Of a stretch of DNA of 64,000 nucleotides, positions 30,717 through 39,730 are shown piece after piece. Each line of letters starts with the position of its first letter. Position 1 is the first letter of the stretch. Under the pieces are notes generated by a model. It saw only the letters and a list, made by a program, of their open reading frames with translations. It had not been told where the DNA came from and did no database searches. This DNA is from an uncultured Pelagibacteraceae bacterium (GTDB taxonomy: Bacteria; Pseudomonadota; Alphaproteobacteria; Pelagibacterales; Pelagibacteraceae), in the NCBI GenBank assembly GCA_902557155.1, contig CACDYR010000006.1:1-64000 (forward strand), given 5' to 3'. Position numbers and translations under genes: made by a program.

Positions 30717-32087
30717 ATGATTAAAGTTATTATTTTTGATCTTGATGGTGTTTTAGTTGATACAAAAGATATTCATTTTTTTTCATTAAACTACGCACTA
30801 AAAAAAAATAAATTTAAAGAGATATCTTATGAAGATCATCTTAAAATATTTGACGGATTACCAACTAAATCTAAAATTAAAATACTTTCTAAAAAAATTA
30901 AATTTACAAAAAAAAATATTATTAATATTCTAAACGATAAAAAAAAAATAACCTCTAAAATTTTAAAGGAAAAAATAAAGTACAATAAAGAAATAGAAAA
31001 AATTTTTTTAGCTTTATCTAAAAATTATAAAATCGTTGTTGCAACCAATGCAATTAAAGAAACCTTAAATATCTGTTTAAAAAAACTAAAAATAAAAAAA
31101 TATATTGATTTTGAAATTACAAATGAGGATGTATTGAATCCTAAACCTTTTCCAGAAATTTATTTTAAAGTATTTATAAAATATGGAATTTTTCCTTATG
31201 AGTCCTTGGTGCTTGAAGACTCCTCGCATGGGCGGCAAGCTGCAATCAGCTCTGGCGCTAATTTAATGCCTATCAAAGATATAAAAGATGTTTCTTTAAA
31301 AAATATAAAAATTTATATAAAAAATAATTCAAAAAAAATGATTAATATAAGTAAACAATGGGAAGATAACAGATTGAATGTTCTTGTGCCAATGGCAGGT
31401 GCTGGAAAAAGATTTGCTGATGCAGGTTATACATTTCCAAAACCGTTAATTGAAATAGATACAAAACCAATGATACAGTGGGTTATCGAATGTTTAAATA
31501 TTAAAGCTAATTTTATTTTTTTGATTCAAAAGGAACATCAAGAAAAATTTAATATTTCAAGTGTTCTTAAAATTCTTAAACCAAATTGTAAAATTATAGA
31601 AATCAATGAGTTAACTGAAGGTGCTGCATGCACGACCTTGCTTGCTGAAAATTATATAAATAATAATAATCCATTAATAATTGCTAATTCAGATCAATAC
31701 ATCAGATGGAATAGCTCGACTACTATGTATAATATTACTACAAAAAAATATGATGGTGCTATTTTAACTTTTAAATCGATTCATCCAAAATGGTCATATG
31801 TTAAAGAAGGTAAAAATAATTTGGTATCTGAGGTTGCAGAAAAAAAAGTAATATCTGATAAAGCAACAGTTGGAGTATATTATTGGAAACACGGGTCAGA
31901 CTACATAAAATATGCAAAACAAATGATTAAAGAAAATATTAGAGTAAATAATGAATTTTATGTATGCCCTGTTTATAATCAGGCTATTTCAGATAAAAAG
32001 AAAATTAAAGCAATCGAAGTAAAGGAAATGATGGGTTTAGGAACACCCGAAGATTTAAATCAATTTCTCAAAAAAAATAATTTATAA
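30717..32087 (+). CDS. HAD-type phosphatase fused to a sugar-phosphate nucleotidyltransferase-like domain
   Basis: A 456-residue two-domain protein. Residues 1 to about 205 are a HAD hydrolase of the beta-phosphoglucomutase type: FDLDGVLVD (residues 7-15, nucleophile Asp7), VVATNA, NPKPFPEIYFK and VLEDSSHG. From about residue 220 a GT-A-fold nucleotidyltransferase begins: NVLVPMAGAGKRF, then FPKPLIEIDTKPMIQWVIE and ANSDQYIRW in place of the usual GD metal site. I chose the ATG at 30717 because MIKVIIFDLDG is the natural HAD start; one 33 bp upstream overlaps the GDPD-like gene. The fusion suggests dephosphorylation and nucleotide activation in one glycan or polyol pathway. The substrate is not determinable. 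Confidence 0.82.
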   Translation: MIKVIIFDLDGVLVDTKDIHFFSLNYALKKNKFKEISYEDHLKIFDGLPTKSKIKILSKKIKFTKKNIINILNDKKKITSKILKEKIKYNKEIEKIFLALSKNYKIVVATNAIKETLNICLKKLKIKKYIDFEITNEDVLNPKPFPEIYFKVFIKYGIFPYESLVLEDSSHGRQAAISSGANLMPIKDIKDVSLKNIKIYIKNNSKKMINISKQWEDNRLNVLVPMAGAGKRFADAGYTFPKPLIEIDTKPMIQWVIECLNIKANFIFLIQKEHQEKFNISSVLKILKPNCKIIEINELTEGAACTTLLAENYINNNNPLIIANSDQYIRWNSSTTMYNITTKKYDGAILTFKSIHPKWSYVKEGKNNLVSEVAEKKVISDKATVGVYYWKHGSDYIKYAKQMIKENIRVNNEFYVCPVYNQAISDKKKIKAIEVKEMMGLGTPEDLNQFLKKNNL

Positions 32088-32107
32088 AATTTATTAATTT
32101 AAATATT

Positions 32108-34486
32108 TTATTGAATACTAGCTTGTGATTTATCGTCTTTTTTTGATATATCAACTTCAACCCACTCTGTTGGCTTAAGTTCTTTAGTTAGAGCTATTTT
32201 AATAACCTGATCTGCATATTCAACTGGAGTGATCTTAATATCATCTATAATTTTCTTTGGCATATCTATTAGATCTTTTTCGTTTTCTTTAGGAATTAAA
32301 ACTTCTTTTATTCCAGCTCTGTGTGCAGCTAACAATTTTTCTTTCAAACCACCAATTGGCAGTACTTGGCCTGTTAAAGTTACTTCACCAGTCATAGCAA
32401 CATCTCTTCTAACTGGAATGTTCGTTATAGATGAAACAATAGATGTTACCATGCCAATACCAGCGGATGGACCATCTTTTGGTGTTGCTCCTTCAGGAAC
32501 ATGAATATGAAAATCTTTCTTTTCAAAAATAGGTGGTATAATTCCATACTCTAAACATTTTGACCTTACAAAAGATTTTGCAGCTTTAACTGACTCTTGC
32601 ATTACATCACCTAATTTACCAGTGATTTGCATCCTTCCTTTTCCTGGCATTGTAACGGTCTCAATTTTTAAAATTTCCCCACCATACTCAGTCCAAGCAA
32701 GTCCAGTTACTATACCTACTCTATTCTCAGCTTCTAATTCTCCAAACTTAAACTTAGGAACACCTAGAAAATCAGATAAATTTTTATTATTTATTCCAAC
32801 TTCTTTTTCTTCACCAGCTACAATTTTTTTAACAACCTTTCTTGCAAGTTTAGAAATTTCCCTTTCAAGATTTCTTACACCCGACTCTTTTGTATATCCT
32901 CTGATAACTTCTTTAATAATGTCATCATCTAGCTTCATCTCTTTTTCTTTTACACCGTTATCTTTGATTTGTTTTGGTAGTAAGTACTTATTAGCGATAC
33001 TTATTTTTTCATCCTCAGTGTAACCTGCTAATCTAATTACTTCCATTCTATCTAATAAAGGAGGTAAAATATTTAAAGTATTGGCAGTCGTTACAAACAT
33101 CACATCTGATAAATCATAATCAACTTCTAGATAATGATCGTTAAATGTTGTGTTCTGTTCAGGATCTAGAGCTTCTAATAATGCTGACGACGGATCACCC
33201 CTATAATCATTTCCAATTTTATCGATTTCATCTAATAAAATTAATGGATTTTTGGTCCCTGCTTTTTTCATCATCTGAATAATTTTACCTGGAAGAGATC
33301 CAATATAAGTTCTTCTGTGACCACGTATTTCTGCTTCATCTCGCATGCCACCAACAGACATTCTAACAAATTCTCGATTTGTTGCTTTTGCTATTGATTT
33401 TCCTAAAGATGTTTTTCCAACTCCTGGGGGGCCCACTAAACACAAAATTGGACCTTTTATTTTTTCCATTCTTTTTTGAACTGCTAAAAATTCAATAATT
33501 CTCTCTTTTACTTTTTCCAATCCAAAATGATCTTTATCAAGAATATTTAGGGCTTTGGCTAAATCTATGTCAACTTCACTTTTTTTATGCCAAGGAAGTT
33601 CTGTCATCCAATCTAAATAATTTCTCACAACTGTTGCTTCTGCAGACATTGGACTCATATTTTTTAATTTTTTTAATTCTTGCAAGCACTTTTTCTCAAC
33701 CTCTTTTGGCATCTTGGCCTTTGTAATTGCTTTATTTAGACTGGTTGTTTCATCTTTACCGTCTTCTATTTCGCCCAGTTCTTTTTGAATAGCTTTTAGT
33801 TGTTCATTTAGATAATACTCTCTTTGAGTTTTTTCCATTTGGGTTTTAACTCTACCTCTTATTCTTTTTTCGACGCCGATAATACTCGTTTCATTTTCCA
33901 TTATTTTAATAATGGCATTTAATCTTTTCTTTACATCCACAGTTTCAAAAATTTGTTGTTTTTCAGAAATCGTAGCGGTTATATGAGATGCAATATTATC
34001 AGCAATCTGAGAAGGGTCTTTTAATTGCTTGATTGTATTAATTGTTTCACTAGATATTTTTTTATTTATTGAGGTTAATTTTTCTAACCTTCTTAAAGCA
34101 GTAGCGGCTAAAGGAAATAAATCCTCATCTTTAGGCAAAATATCTTGATAATGGGCATAATCACAAGTTATGAATTTTTCGTTATCTTTAAAATCTAAAA
34201 TTTTTACTCTCTTGATCCCTTCTACTAAAACTTTAACAGTTCCATCAGGTAATTTTAATAATTGTAAAATACTTCCTTCACAACCATACATAAAAACATC
34301 AGTTTTCTTTGGATCATCAATTTCTGAATTTTTTTGAGTAACAAGAATAATTTTTTTATCTTTTTTCATCACCTCATTTAAAGCTGAAATAGATTTATCC
34401 CTTCCTACAAACAAAGGGATCACCATGCTAGGAAAAACTACTATGTCTCTCAGTGGTAACAGTGGTAATGAAATTTTGACGTCCAT
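32108..34486 (-). CDS. lon: Endopeptidase La (Lon protease)
   Basis: An ATP-dependent protease for misfolded and regulatory proteins in the cytosol. The 792-residue protein has the N-terminal LON domain (LPLLPLRDIVVFPSMVIPLF), a coiled middle, the AAA module with Walker A GPPGVGKTSLGK and Walker B ILLDEIDKIG, and the C-terminal protease domain with DGPSAGIGM (catalytic Ser) and IGGLKEKLLAAHRAG (catalytic Lys). Length is normal. It follows clpX in the tig-clpP-clpX-lon order. Its 3' end faces the plus-strand glycan gene with 20 bp between stops and no clear terminator. Confidence 0.97.
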   Translation of the reverse strand: MDVKISLPLLPLRDIVVFPSMVIPLFVGRDKSISALNEVMKKDKKIILVTQKNSEIDDPKKTDVFMYGCEGSILQLLKLPDGTVKVLVEGIKRVKILDFKDNEKFITCDYAHYQDILPKDEDLFPLAATALRRLEKLTSINKKISSETINTIKQLKDPSQIADNIASHITATISEKQQIFETVDVKKRLNAIIKIMENETSIIGVEKRIRGRVKTQMEKTQREYYLNEQLKAIQKELGEIEDGKDETTSLNKAITKAKMPKEVEKKCLQELKKLKNMSPMSAEATVVRNYLDWMTELPWHKKSEVDIDLAKALNILDKDHFGLEKVKERIIEFLAVQKRMEKIKGPILCLVGPPGVGKTSLGKSIAKATNREFVRMSVGGMRDEAEIRGHRRTYIGSLPGKIIQMMKKAGTKNPLILLDEIDKIGNDYRGDPSSALLEALDPEQNTTFNDHYLEVDYDLSDVMFVTTANTLNILPPLLDRMEVIRLAGYTEDEKISIANKYLLPKQIKDNGVKEKEMKLDDDIIKEVIRGYTKESGVRNLEREISKLARKVVKKIVAGEEKEVGINNKNLSDFLGVPKFKFGELEAENRVGIVTGLAWTEYGGEILKIETVTMPGKGRMQITGKLGDVMQESVKAAKSFVRSKCLEYGIIPPIFEKKDFHIHVPEGATPKDGPSAGIGMVTSIVSSITNIPVRRDVAMTGEVTLTGQVLPIGGLKEKLLAAHRAGIKEVLIPKENEKDLIDMPKKIIDDIKITPVEYADQVIKIALTKELKPTEWVEVDISKKDDKSQASIQ

Positions 34487-34546
34487 AGAAGTAATATGGA
34501 TATTATATTTTATAATGCAATAGGTATTTATTACTTATTAAGGATA

Positions 34547-35815
34547 TTAAGCCGCTGTGGTCTTATTTGACTTGGATTTATTATCAACTTTAGCATGAAC
34601 TAAAATTGGTTGTGACTGTCCTTTTGCTGCACCCGCATCAACAATAACTTCTTCAATATTATCTTGACTGGGAAGATCGTACATTGTTTTCAATAAAATA
34701 TTTTCTAGAATTGATCTCAAACCTCTTGCTCCAGTTTTTTTGCTTATTGCTTTTTGCGCTATTTCTTTTAGAGCGTTGTCTTTAAATATTAGTTTAGCTC
34801 CATCTAACTTAAACAACTCTTGATATTGTTTTGTTAAAGAATTTTTTGGTTCTTGTAATATTTTAATTAAGGATTTTTCATCTAAGTCTTCAAGTGTTGC
34901 TATCATAGGAAGTCTGCCAATAAATTCTGGAATAAGTCCGAATTTCAATAAATCCTCAGGTTCTAAACCTTTCATCCATTCACCAGTTTTCTTATCTTGA
35001 GTATTTTTTACATCTGCACCAAAACCAATTGAAGTACCTTTGTCTCTTTGAGAAATTATTTTGTCAAGACCTGCAAACGCTCCACCACAAATAAACAAAA
35101 TGTTTGTAGTATCTACTTGTAAAAATTCTTGTTGAGGGTGTTTTCTACCACCCTGGGGCGGAACACTCGCAACTGTTCCCTCCATTATTTTAAGGAGAGC
35201 TTGCTGAACACCTTCACCAGATACATCTCTTGTAATTGATGGGTTTTCAGATTTTCTACTTATTTTATCAACTTCATCAATATAAACTATTCCTCTTTGA
35301 GCTTTTTCAACATTATAGTCAGATGCTTGTAATAATTTTAAAATAATATTTTCTACATCCTCTCCAACATAACCTGCTTCAGTAAGTGTGGTTGCATCGG
35401 CCATTGTAAATGGAACGTCTAAAATTCTAGCAAGGGTTTGTGCAAGCAATGTTTTACCACAACCTGTGGGACCCACTAAAAGTATATTGGATTTAGATAG
35501 CTCAACATTTTTACTTGTTTTGCTTTCATAGTTTAATCTTTTGTAATGATTGTGTACTGCAACAGATAATACCTTTTTTGCATGAGCTTGACCAATTACA
35601 TAATCATCTAATACTGAACAAATTTCTTTTGGAGATGGAAGGCCATCTTGATGTTTTACAAAAGTATCTTTGCTCTCTTCTTTTATAATGTCCATACATA
35701 ACTCAACACATTCATCGCAGATGAAAACGGTTGGACCAGCAATCAACTTTCTTACTTCATGTTGACTCTTGCCACAGAAAGAACAGTAAAGAATATTTTT
35801 ATTATTTGTTGTCAT
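34547..35815 (-). CDS. clpX: ATP-dependent Clp protease ATP-binding subunit ClpX
   Basis: An AAA+ unfoldase that feeds substrates to ClpP. The 422-residue protein has the N-terminal zinc domain (Cys11, Cys14, Cys33, Cys36), Walker A GPTGCGKT, the pore loop GYVGEDVE, Walker [11 protein letters not shown], the IGF-type ClpP-binding loop region (GIGFGADV, here TSIGFGADV) and the sensor motifs. Length is normal. It lies 92 bp downstream of clpP; that gap holds an 8-bp inverted repeat. Confidence 0.97.
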   Translation of the reverse strand: MTTNNKNILYCSFCGKSQHEVRKLIAGPTVFICDECVELCMDIIKEESKDTFVKHQDGLPSPKEICSVLDDYVIGQAHAKKVLSVAVHNHYKRLNYESKTSKNVELSKSNILLVGPTGCGKTLLAQTLARILDVPFTMADATTLTEAGYVGEDVENIILKLLQASDYNVEKAQRGIVYIDEVDKISRKSENPSITRDVSGEGVQQALLKIMEGTVASVPPQGGRKHPQQEFLQVDTTNILFICGGAFAGLDKIISQRDKGTSIGFGADVKNTQDKKTGEWMKGLEPEDLLKFGLIPEFIGRLPMIATLEDLDEKSLIKILQEPKNSLTKQYQELFKLDGAKLIFKDNALKEIAQKAISKKTGARGLRSILENILLKTMYDLPSQDNIEEVIVDAGAAKGQSQPILVHAKVDNKSKSNKTTAA

Positions 35816-35864
35816 TTTAATTTTTATAACGAATCAATTTAATTACTTTATTATAGAAGACTCA

Positions 35865-35887
35865 CACTAATCAAGATTCGATTAGTG
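35865..35887. repeat. 8-bp inverted repeat in the clpP-clpX spacer
   Basis: CACTAATC (35865-35872) and GATTAGTG (35880-35887) are perfect inverted repeats around a 7-base loop. It lies midway between the clpP stop and the clpX start. No U-tract follows on the minus strand, so it does not look like an intrinsic terminator. It could be an RNA hairpin that sets clpX levels or an operator; neither is shown. Confidence 0.5.
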
Positions 35888-35907
35888 ATGACTCAATATA
35901 TTGTGTA

Positions 35908-36519
35908 TTAAGATCTTTTTTCCACTACTTCGTCAATAAGACCAAAAGATTGTGCGACATCTGCGGTCATAAAATTATCTCTTTCAAGAGCAGATTTTAT
36001 TTCTTCAACACTTTTTCCAGTATGTTTTGAATAAATTTCGTTTAGCCTTTTCTTTAAAGACAAAACTTCATTAGCATGAATTTCAATATCAGTTGCCTGA
36101 CCTTGAAAACCTGCAGATGGCTGGTGAACCATAATTCTTGAATTTGGTAATGAAAATCTTTTTCCTTTAGTTCCTGCAGCAAGCAAAAAAGAACCCATAG
36201 AAGCTGCTTGGCCAATACATAAAGTAGAAATGTCTGGCTTCACATATTGCATTGTATCATAGATACCAAGTCCTGCTGTAACCAAACCTCCAGGACTGTT
36301 GATGTATAAATAAATTTCTTTTTTTGGATCTTCAGCCTCTAAAAATAATAATTGAGCAGTAACTAGTGATGCAACGTTATCATTAATTTGACCTGTTAAA
36401 AAAATAATTCTTTCTTTTAATAATCTGGAATAAATATCATAAGCTCTTTCACCTTTACTTGATTGTTCAACAACCATTGGTACAAGATTGCTCATATATT
36501 CTGTTAATTTTGTAGTCAT
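35908..36519 (-). CDS. clpP: ATP-dependent Clp protease proteolytic subunit
   Basis: A serine peptidase that forms tetradecamers with ClpX or ClpA. The 203-residue protein shows [12 protein letters not shown], the nucleophile motif GQAASMGS (Ser107) and the His motif [11 protein letters not shown] (His132); the Asp lies in the C-terminal third. Length is normal. It sits 32 bp downstream of tig. The N-terminal [20 protein letters not shown] is typical of proteobacterial ClpP. Confidence 0.97.
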   Translation of the reverse strand: MTTKLTEYMSNLVPMVVEQSSKGERAYDIYSRLLKERIIFLTGQINDNVASLVTAQLLFLEAEDPKKEIYLYINSPGGLVTAGLGIYDTMQYVKPDISTLCIGQAASMGSFLLAAGTKGKRFSLPNSRIMVHQPSAGFQGQATDIEIHANEVLSLKKRLNEIYSKHTGKSVEEIKSALERDNFMTADVAQSFGLIDEVVEKRS

Positions 36520-36551
36520 AAGTTGATTCGTTCTACTTATACAACTTGAGA

Positions 36552-37988
36552 TTACTTTTTGCTAACTTTTTTTGTCTTTTTTACCGCTGGCTTTGATTTT
36601 GCCTTTTTAGTTGTAGGTTTTTTTTCTTTTGCAGATTTTGTGACTGTTTTTTTCTTAGTTTCTTTTTTTTCTTCTCCATGGCTATGATCGTGATCATGCT
36701 TGTGAGCTTCTTTTAAAATCTTTTCAGCTTCATCTTTTGAAATTTCTTTCTTATTTGCTTTACCTTTTTCTTTAATTAAATTTAAAATTTTTTCTTCATA
36801 TACAGTTCCTCTTAAACTAGCTAATGCAGAAGGATTTTTTTGATAAAAATCCATAACCATTTTTTCTTGTCCAGGCATCATTCTTAGTTGTTTTTGTACT
36901 TCAGCCTGAACTTCTTGTTCTGTTACTTTAATTTGATTTTTCTCACCAAACTCATTTAAAATTAATCCAGTCTTAATTCTAGTTTTTGCCTTATCCACAA
37001 AATCTTTTTTATTTTTCTTAGCTTCTTCCTCAGACATACCTTGGGAAAGAATTTTCACCTCTTCTTCAATTAAATTTTCTGGCACCTCATCTACTTTAAT
37101 TTTCTCAATTTCTTTCAAAATTTGATTTTTAGATAATTGATCTAAAGAATTTTTGTATTCGTCATTAATTTGTTTTGAAATTAATGTTTTCAAATCTTTT
37201 AAATCTTTTGCTCCTAAATTTTTTGCAAAATTATCATCAACTTTTACCTCTTCTGATTGTTTAACGCTTAAAATTTTACAATTAAATTTAGCTTTTTTAT
37301 TTACTAATTCTTTTTCAGGGAAATTTTCTGGCAAAGTTGCTTCTACAATTTTTTCATCATCTTTTTTAACTCCAATCAATTGATCGTCGAAACCTTTTAA
37401 GAATAAATCTTTGCCCAAAGTTAGCTGGGTATTCTTTCCCTCACTTCCTTTAAAATCCTTACCATCAACAGTTGCTTTGTAATCTAAAGATACTAAATCA
37501 CCTTTTTTAGCTTTTGTATCAGCGCTAACTTCTTTGAAATTTGGTTGATTTTTAGCTATTTCTTTTATTCTTTTATCTGTTTCACTCTCATCAATTTTAA
37601 CAGTGTATTCGTCAAATTTAATATTTTCTAAAGATTTAATTTCTACTTTTGGTAGCTCTGTTACTGATAAAACATATTCTAAATCTTTGTCTTCACCGTA
37701 AGTCTTTAAATCAAGTTTAGGTTGACCAGCTGGTTTTATCTTTTTTTCTTCTAGTGCTTTAGTTGATGTTTCTTTTAAAACTTTATCTAAGACCTCTCCA
37801 AAAACTGCTTTACCAAATTGTCTTTTTAAAATTTCTTTTGGAACTTTACCTGGTCTAAATCCTTTAAGATTCACACTACCTTTGATCTCTTCATATTTTT
37901 CATCCATGTAAGAGTTCATTGTCTCTTTATCGATAAAAATTTTAAGATCTTTATTTAAACCTTTTTTATTTTCTACTGTAACTTTCAT
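36552..37988 (-). CDS. tig: Trigger factor with a His-rich/Lys-rich C-terminal tail
   Basis: A ribosome-bound chaperone and peptidyl-prolyl isomerase. The 478-residue protein has the ribosome-binding loop ([17 protein letters not shown], the GFRxGKxP signature), a central FKBP-type domain (about 155-245, with [14 protein letters not shown]) and the helical C-terminal arms. Unusually, the last about 50 residues (429-478) are an added tail: [10 protein letters not shown] followed by a stretch rich in Lys, Thr, Pro and Ala. E. coli trigger factor (432 residues) lacks it. The tail may bind metal or nucleic acid/ribosome; that is inference. It is the first gene of tig-clpP-clpX-lon. Confidence 0.94.
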   Translation of the reverse strand: MKVTVENKKGLNKDLKIFIDKETMNSYMDEKYEEIKGSVNLKGFRPGKVPKEILKRQFGKAVFGEVLDKVLKETSTKALEEKKIKPAGQPKLDLKTYGEDKDLEYVLSVTELPKVEIKSLENIKFDEYTVKIDESETDKRIKEIAKNQPNFKEVSADTKAKKGDLVSLDYKATVDGKDFKGSEGKNTQLTLGKDLFLKGFDDQLIGVKKDDEKIVEATLPENFPEKELVNKKAKFNCKILSVKQSEEVKVDDNFAKNLGAKDLKDLKTLISKQINDEYKNSLDQLSKNQILKEIEKIKVDEVPENLIEEEVKILSQGMSEEEAKKNKKDFVDKAKTRIKTGLILNEFGEKNQIKVTEQEVQAEVQKQLRMMPGQEKMVMDFYQKNPSALASLRGTVYEEKILNLIKEKGKANKKEISKDEAEKILKEAHKHDHDHSHGEEKKETKKKTVTKSAKEKKPTTKKAKSKPAVKKTKKVSKK

Positions 37989-37998
37989 AATATTTTAA

Positions 37999-38083
37999 TG
38001 GTAGGGCGAAAAGGACTCGAACCTTCACATGTTGCCATATTGGTTCCTAAGACCAACGCGTCTACCAATTCCGCCATCGCCCC
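37999..38083 (-). tRNA. tRNA-Leu(TAG)
   Basis: An 85-nt class II tRNA including an encoded CCA (37999-38001). The acceptor GGGGCGA pairs with TCGCCCT with one G-T. The D-arm has TGGCGGAATTGGTAGACGC, typical of tRNA-Leu. The anticodon stem TTGGT/ACCAA encloses CTTAGGA with anticodon TAG. A variable arm and GGTTCGAGTCC T-arm follow. It lies just upstream of tig in the same direction. Confidence 0.96.
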
Positions 38084-38184
38084 ACAAATTACGAGGTTTT
38101 ATATATTATTGAAACTATTTGTCCAATGACAATTGTTAAAAAATTATCTATTTATCTAATAAAATTTATACTAATTTATAAAAA

Positions 38185-38436
38185 ATGATTATTTCACCTT
38201 GCATAAGCATTTGTAAAACTGATCCATCAACAGGTTATTGTTATGGCTGTGGAAGAAGTAATGAGGAAAAAAGACTTTGGAAACTGGAAGAAACAACTGA
38301 TGATTGGAAAAAAGAAAATATAATTGTAATTGAAAAAAGGCTTACTGGTTGGCAGCTTGAAAGTTTTAAAGAGTCATACTCTTACAAAATCAAGAATGGC
38401 ATGTCACTTTTTAAGAAAAACTTAATCAAAGATTGA
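38185..38436 (+). CDS. DUF1289 family cysteine-rich small protein
   Basis: An 83-residue protein starting MIISPCISICKTDPSTGYCYGCGRS, with four cysteines in a CxxxC...CxxC arrangement, then a conserved Trp-containing helix (LWKLEETTDDWK). This is the DUF1289 pattern of small proteins proposed to bind an iron-sulfur cluster or zinc; function is unestablished. The cysteines and acidic/Trp helix are intact. It opens a short plus-strand group, with the next small ORF 6 bp after its stop. Confidence 0.85.
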   Translation: MIISPCISICKTDPSTGYCYGCGRSNEEKRLWKLEETTDDWKKENIIVIEKRLTGWQLESFKESYSYKIKNGMSLFKKNLIKD

Positions 38437-38442
38437 TAAAAT

Positions 38443-38616
38443 ATGAGTAAAGTTAAAATTGTAAGTATTATCTATGCTATAGGGATAATTATAGGCGCTT
38501 TATTCTTTGATGTTTGGGGAGCAGATACCACCCCATTAAAAACATTGTCTGTATTTGCTTGGACTGTAATATTTATTATAGCTTTATTTTTTGTAGATAA
38601 GAATGAGAGAAAATAA
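38443..38616 (+). CDS. Small two-helix membrane protein, unknown
   Basis: A 57-codon ORF encoding MSKVKIVSIIYAIGIIIGAL at its start, an acidic loop with WGADTTPLKT, and a second hydrophobic helix ending FFVDKNERK. Two membrane helices with a short loop and charged ends look protein-like rather than random. It starts 6 bp after the DUF1289 stop and overlaps the next gene by 14 bp, the compact spacing seen elsewhere in the window. No family recognised. Confidence 0.65.
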   Translation: MSKVKIVSIIYAIGIIIGALFFDVWGADTTPLKTLSVFAWTVIFIIALFFVDKNERK

Positions 38617-39025
38617 GTTTTTAATATTTTTTTTATCATTTTTTTTTATATCCTTTAATTCTCAATCAGAAATAATTGTGTTGAGCAAATGTGATCATAA
38701 AGAGGACGGTTTTTTAAAAAATGAATATATTTTAAATCTTAATGAACTAATTATGACACGTAATTACGTTTATAATGAAAAAACTTATCAAAAATATAAG
38801 ATCACTGATTTAAGCATTAAAAAGAAAAACTCCTATGTTAGAAATATTTATGAGGAAAATGGAAAAATACTCACATTAAAACATGGATATCCTCAGTTTT
38901 ATACTCAAATTTTATTTGAAAAAGATAAACCAGAAATATTTGTTAAGGCTGTTTTGAATGATGTCGAAAGTTTATCTAAAATCTCTACTTGTAAAAAAAT
39001 AGAGAAATTTGATCAAGAAAGTTAG
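38603..39025 (+). CDS. Exported small protein, unknown function
   Basis: A 140-residue protein with a signal peptide at residues 1 to about 22 (MRENKFLIFFLSFFFISFNS, cleavage near SQS-E). The mature part is lysine-rich with one Cys near the N-terminus and one near the C-terminus (STCKKIE), which could form a disulfide in the periplasm. No motif points to an enzyme. It overlaps the preceding small membrane ORF by 14 bp and ends 4 bp into a convergent small gene. Confidence 0.7.
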   Translation: MRENKFLIFFLSFFFISFNSQSEIIVLSKCDHKEDGFLKNEYILNLNELIMTRNYVYNEKTYQKYKITDLSIKKKNSYVRNIYEENGKILTLKHGYPQFYTQILFEKDKPEIFVKAVLNDVESLSKISTCKKIEKFDQES

Positions 39026-39159
39026 TTTTTATTTTTTTTTTCTTCTTTGTTTTTGGTAATAAATTTTTTCTTAAGTTCAGATCTACTATTTGTAATATTT
39101 GAACGATGCTTTGCGTATGCTTGTTTTTGTGCTTGTCTCATTGCTCTTTTAGATGACAT
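39022..39159 (-). CDS. Small basic protein, unknown
   Basis: A 45-codon ORF starting MSSKRAMRQAQKQAYAKHRS and ending in a Lys/Glu/Asn tail. The protein is strongly basic with a Gln/Ala-rich amphipathic helix and no hydrophobic segment, so it may be a nucleic-acid or ribosome binder. It fills the gap between an exported protein gene (4-bp convergent overlap) and the histidine phosphatase gene (11 bp). Too short to assign; real-gene status rests on composition and fit. Confidence 0.5.
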   Translation of the reverse strand: MSSKRAMRQAQKQAYAKHRSNITNSRSELKKKFITKNKEEKKNKN

Positions 39160-39170
39160 GATAATTTACT

Positions 39171-39728
39171 TTAATATTCAATTTCTAAAGTATCAATAAC
39201 TTTTAAACTTTTATCCGAAACAACAATCTCTCCAGATGATGGTGCATAATTTAAAATTTCAGAAATCACTACATAATGTGTAACAAAAACTAAATTTTGA
39301 TCTTTATCCCAAGTACTAAGAAATTTATCAAAATCAATTATTTGCTTTTTTCTATTATTAGCAAATTTTGTACTAAAAAATGAGTTTAGAAAATTTTTAG
39401 TTTCATATTTTTTAAAGGCAATAGATGCTGTTTCTTTACATCGACACCATTCACTAGAATAAACTTTTCCAATTGAAATTTTATTTTCCTTAAAAAAATT
39501 ACCAATTTTTTGTGATTGAACTCTACCACTATCACTTAAATTTCTTTGAGTGGTGCAATCGTTAATATCGAAATTATCTGGATCGCCGCCACCAGGGGCA
39601 TAAGCATGTCTTATGAAAATTAATTTTCCACCCTTTTGTAATTCATTAATTAATGTTTTATTTGAATCTGCTTTAACTGAGGGATTAATACATATAAATA
39701 TTATGAGTAAATAATTTAAAATTTTCAT
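39171..39728 (-). CDS. Exported histidine phosphatase family protein
   Basis: A 185-residue protein with a signal peptide (MKILNYLLIIFICINPSVKA, cleavage near residue 20). It has the branch-1 histidine phosphatase motif as FIRHAYAPGGGDPDNF (RHA instead of RHG), SSEWCRCKETA with the second Arg region, and FVTHYVVISE with the distal catalytic His. It would be a periplasmic phosphatase of unknown substrate. Its start is two bases from the divergent uracil-DNA glycosylase gene, so the promoters of both genes must lie inside the other's coding sequence. Confidence 0.85.
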   Translation of the reverse strand: MKILNYLLIIFICINPSVKADSNKTLINELQKGGKLIFIRHAYAPGGGDPDNFDINDCTTQRNLSDSGRVQSQKIGNFFKENKISIGKVYSSEWCRCKETASIAFKKYETKNFLNSFFSTKFANNRKKQIIDFDKFLSTWDKDQNLVFVTHYVVISEILNYAPSSGEIVVSDKSLKVIDTLEIEY

Positions 39729-39730
39729 TT

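Noticed and set aside
27679..32107. Integrated phage or transposon island
   Set aside because: No integrase, transposase, terminal repeats or duplicated tRNA 3' ends seen; better described as a cargo cassette at a conserved junction.
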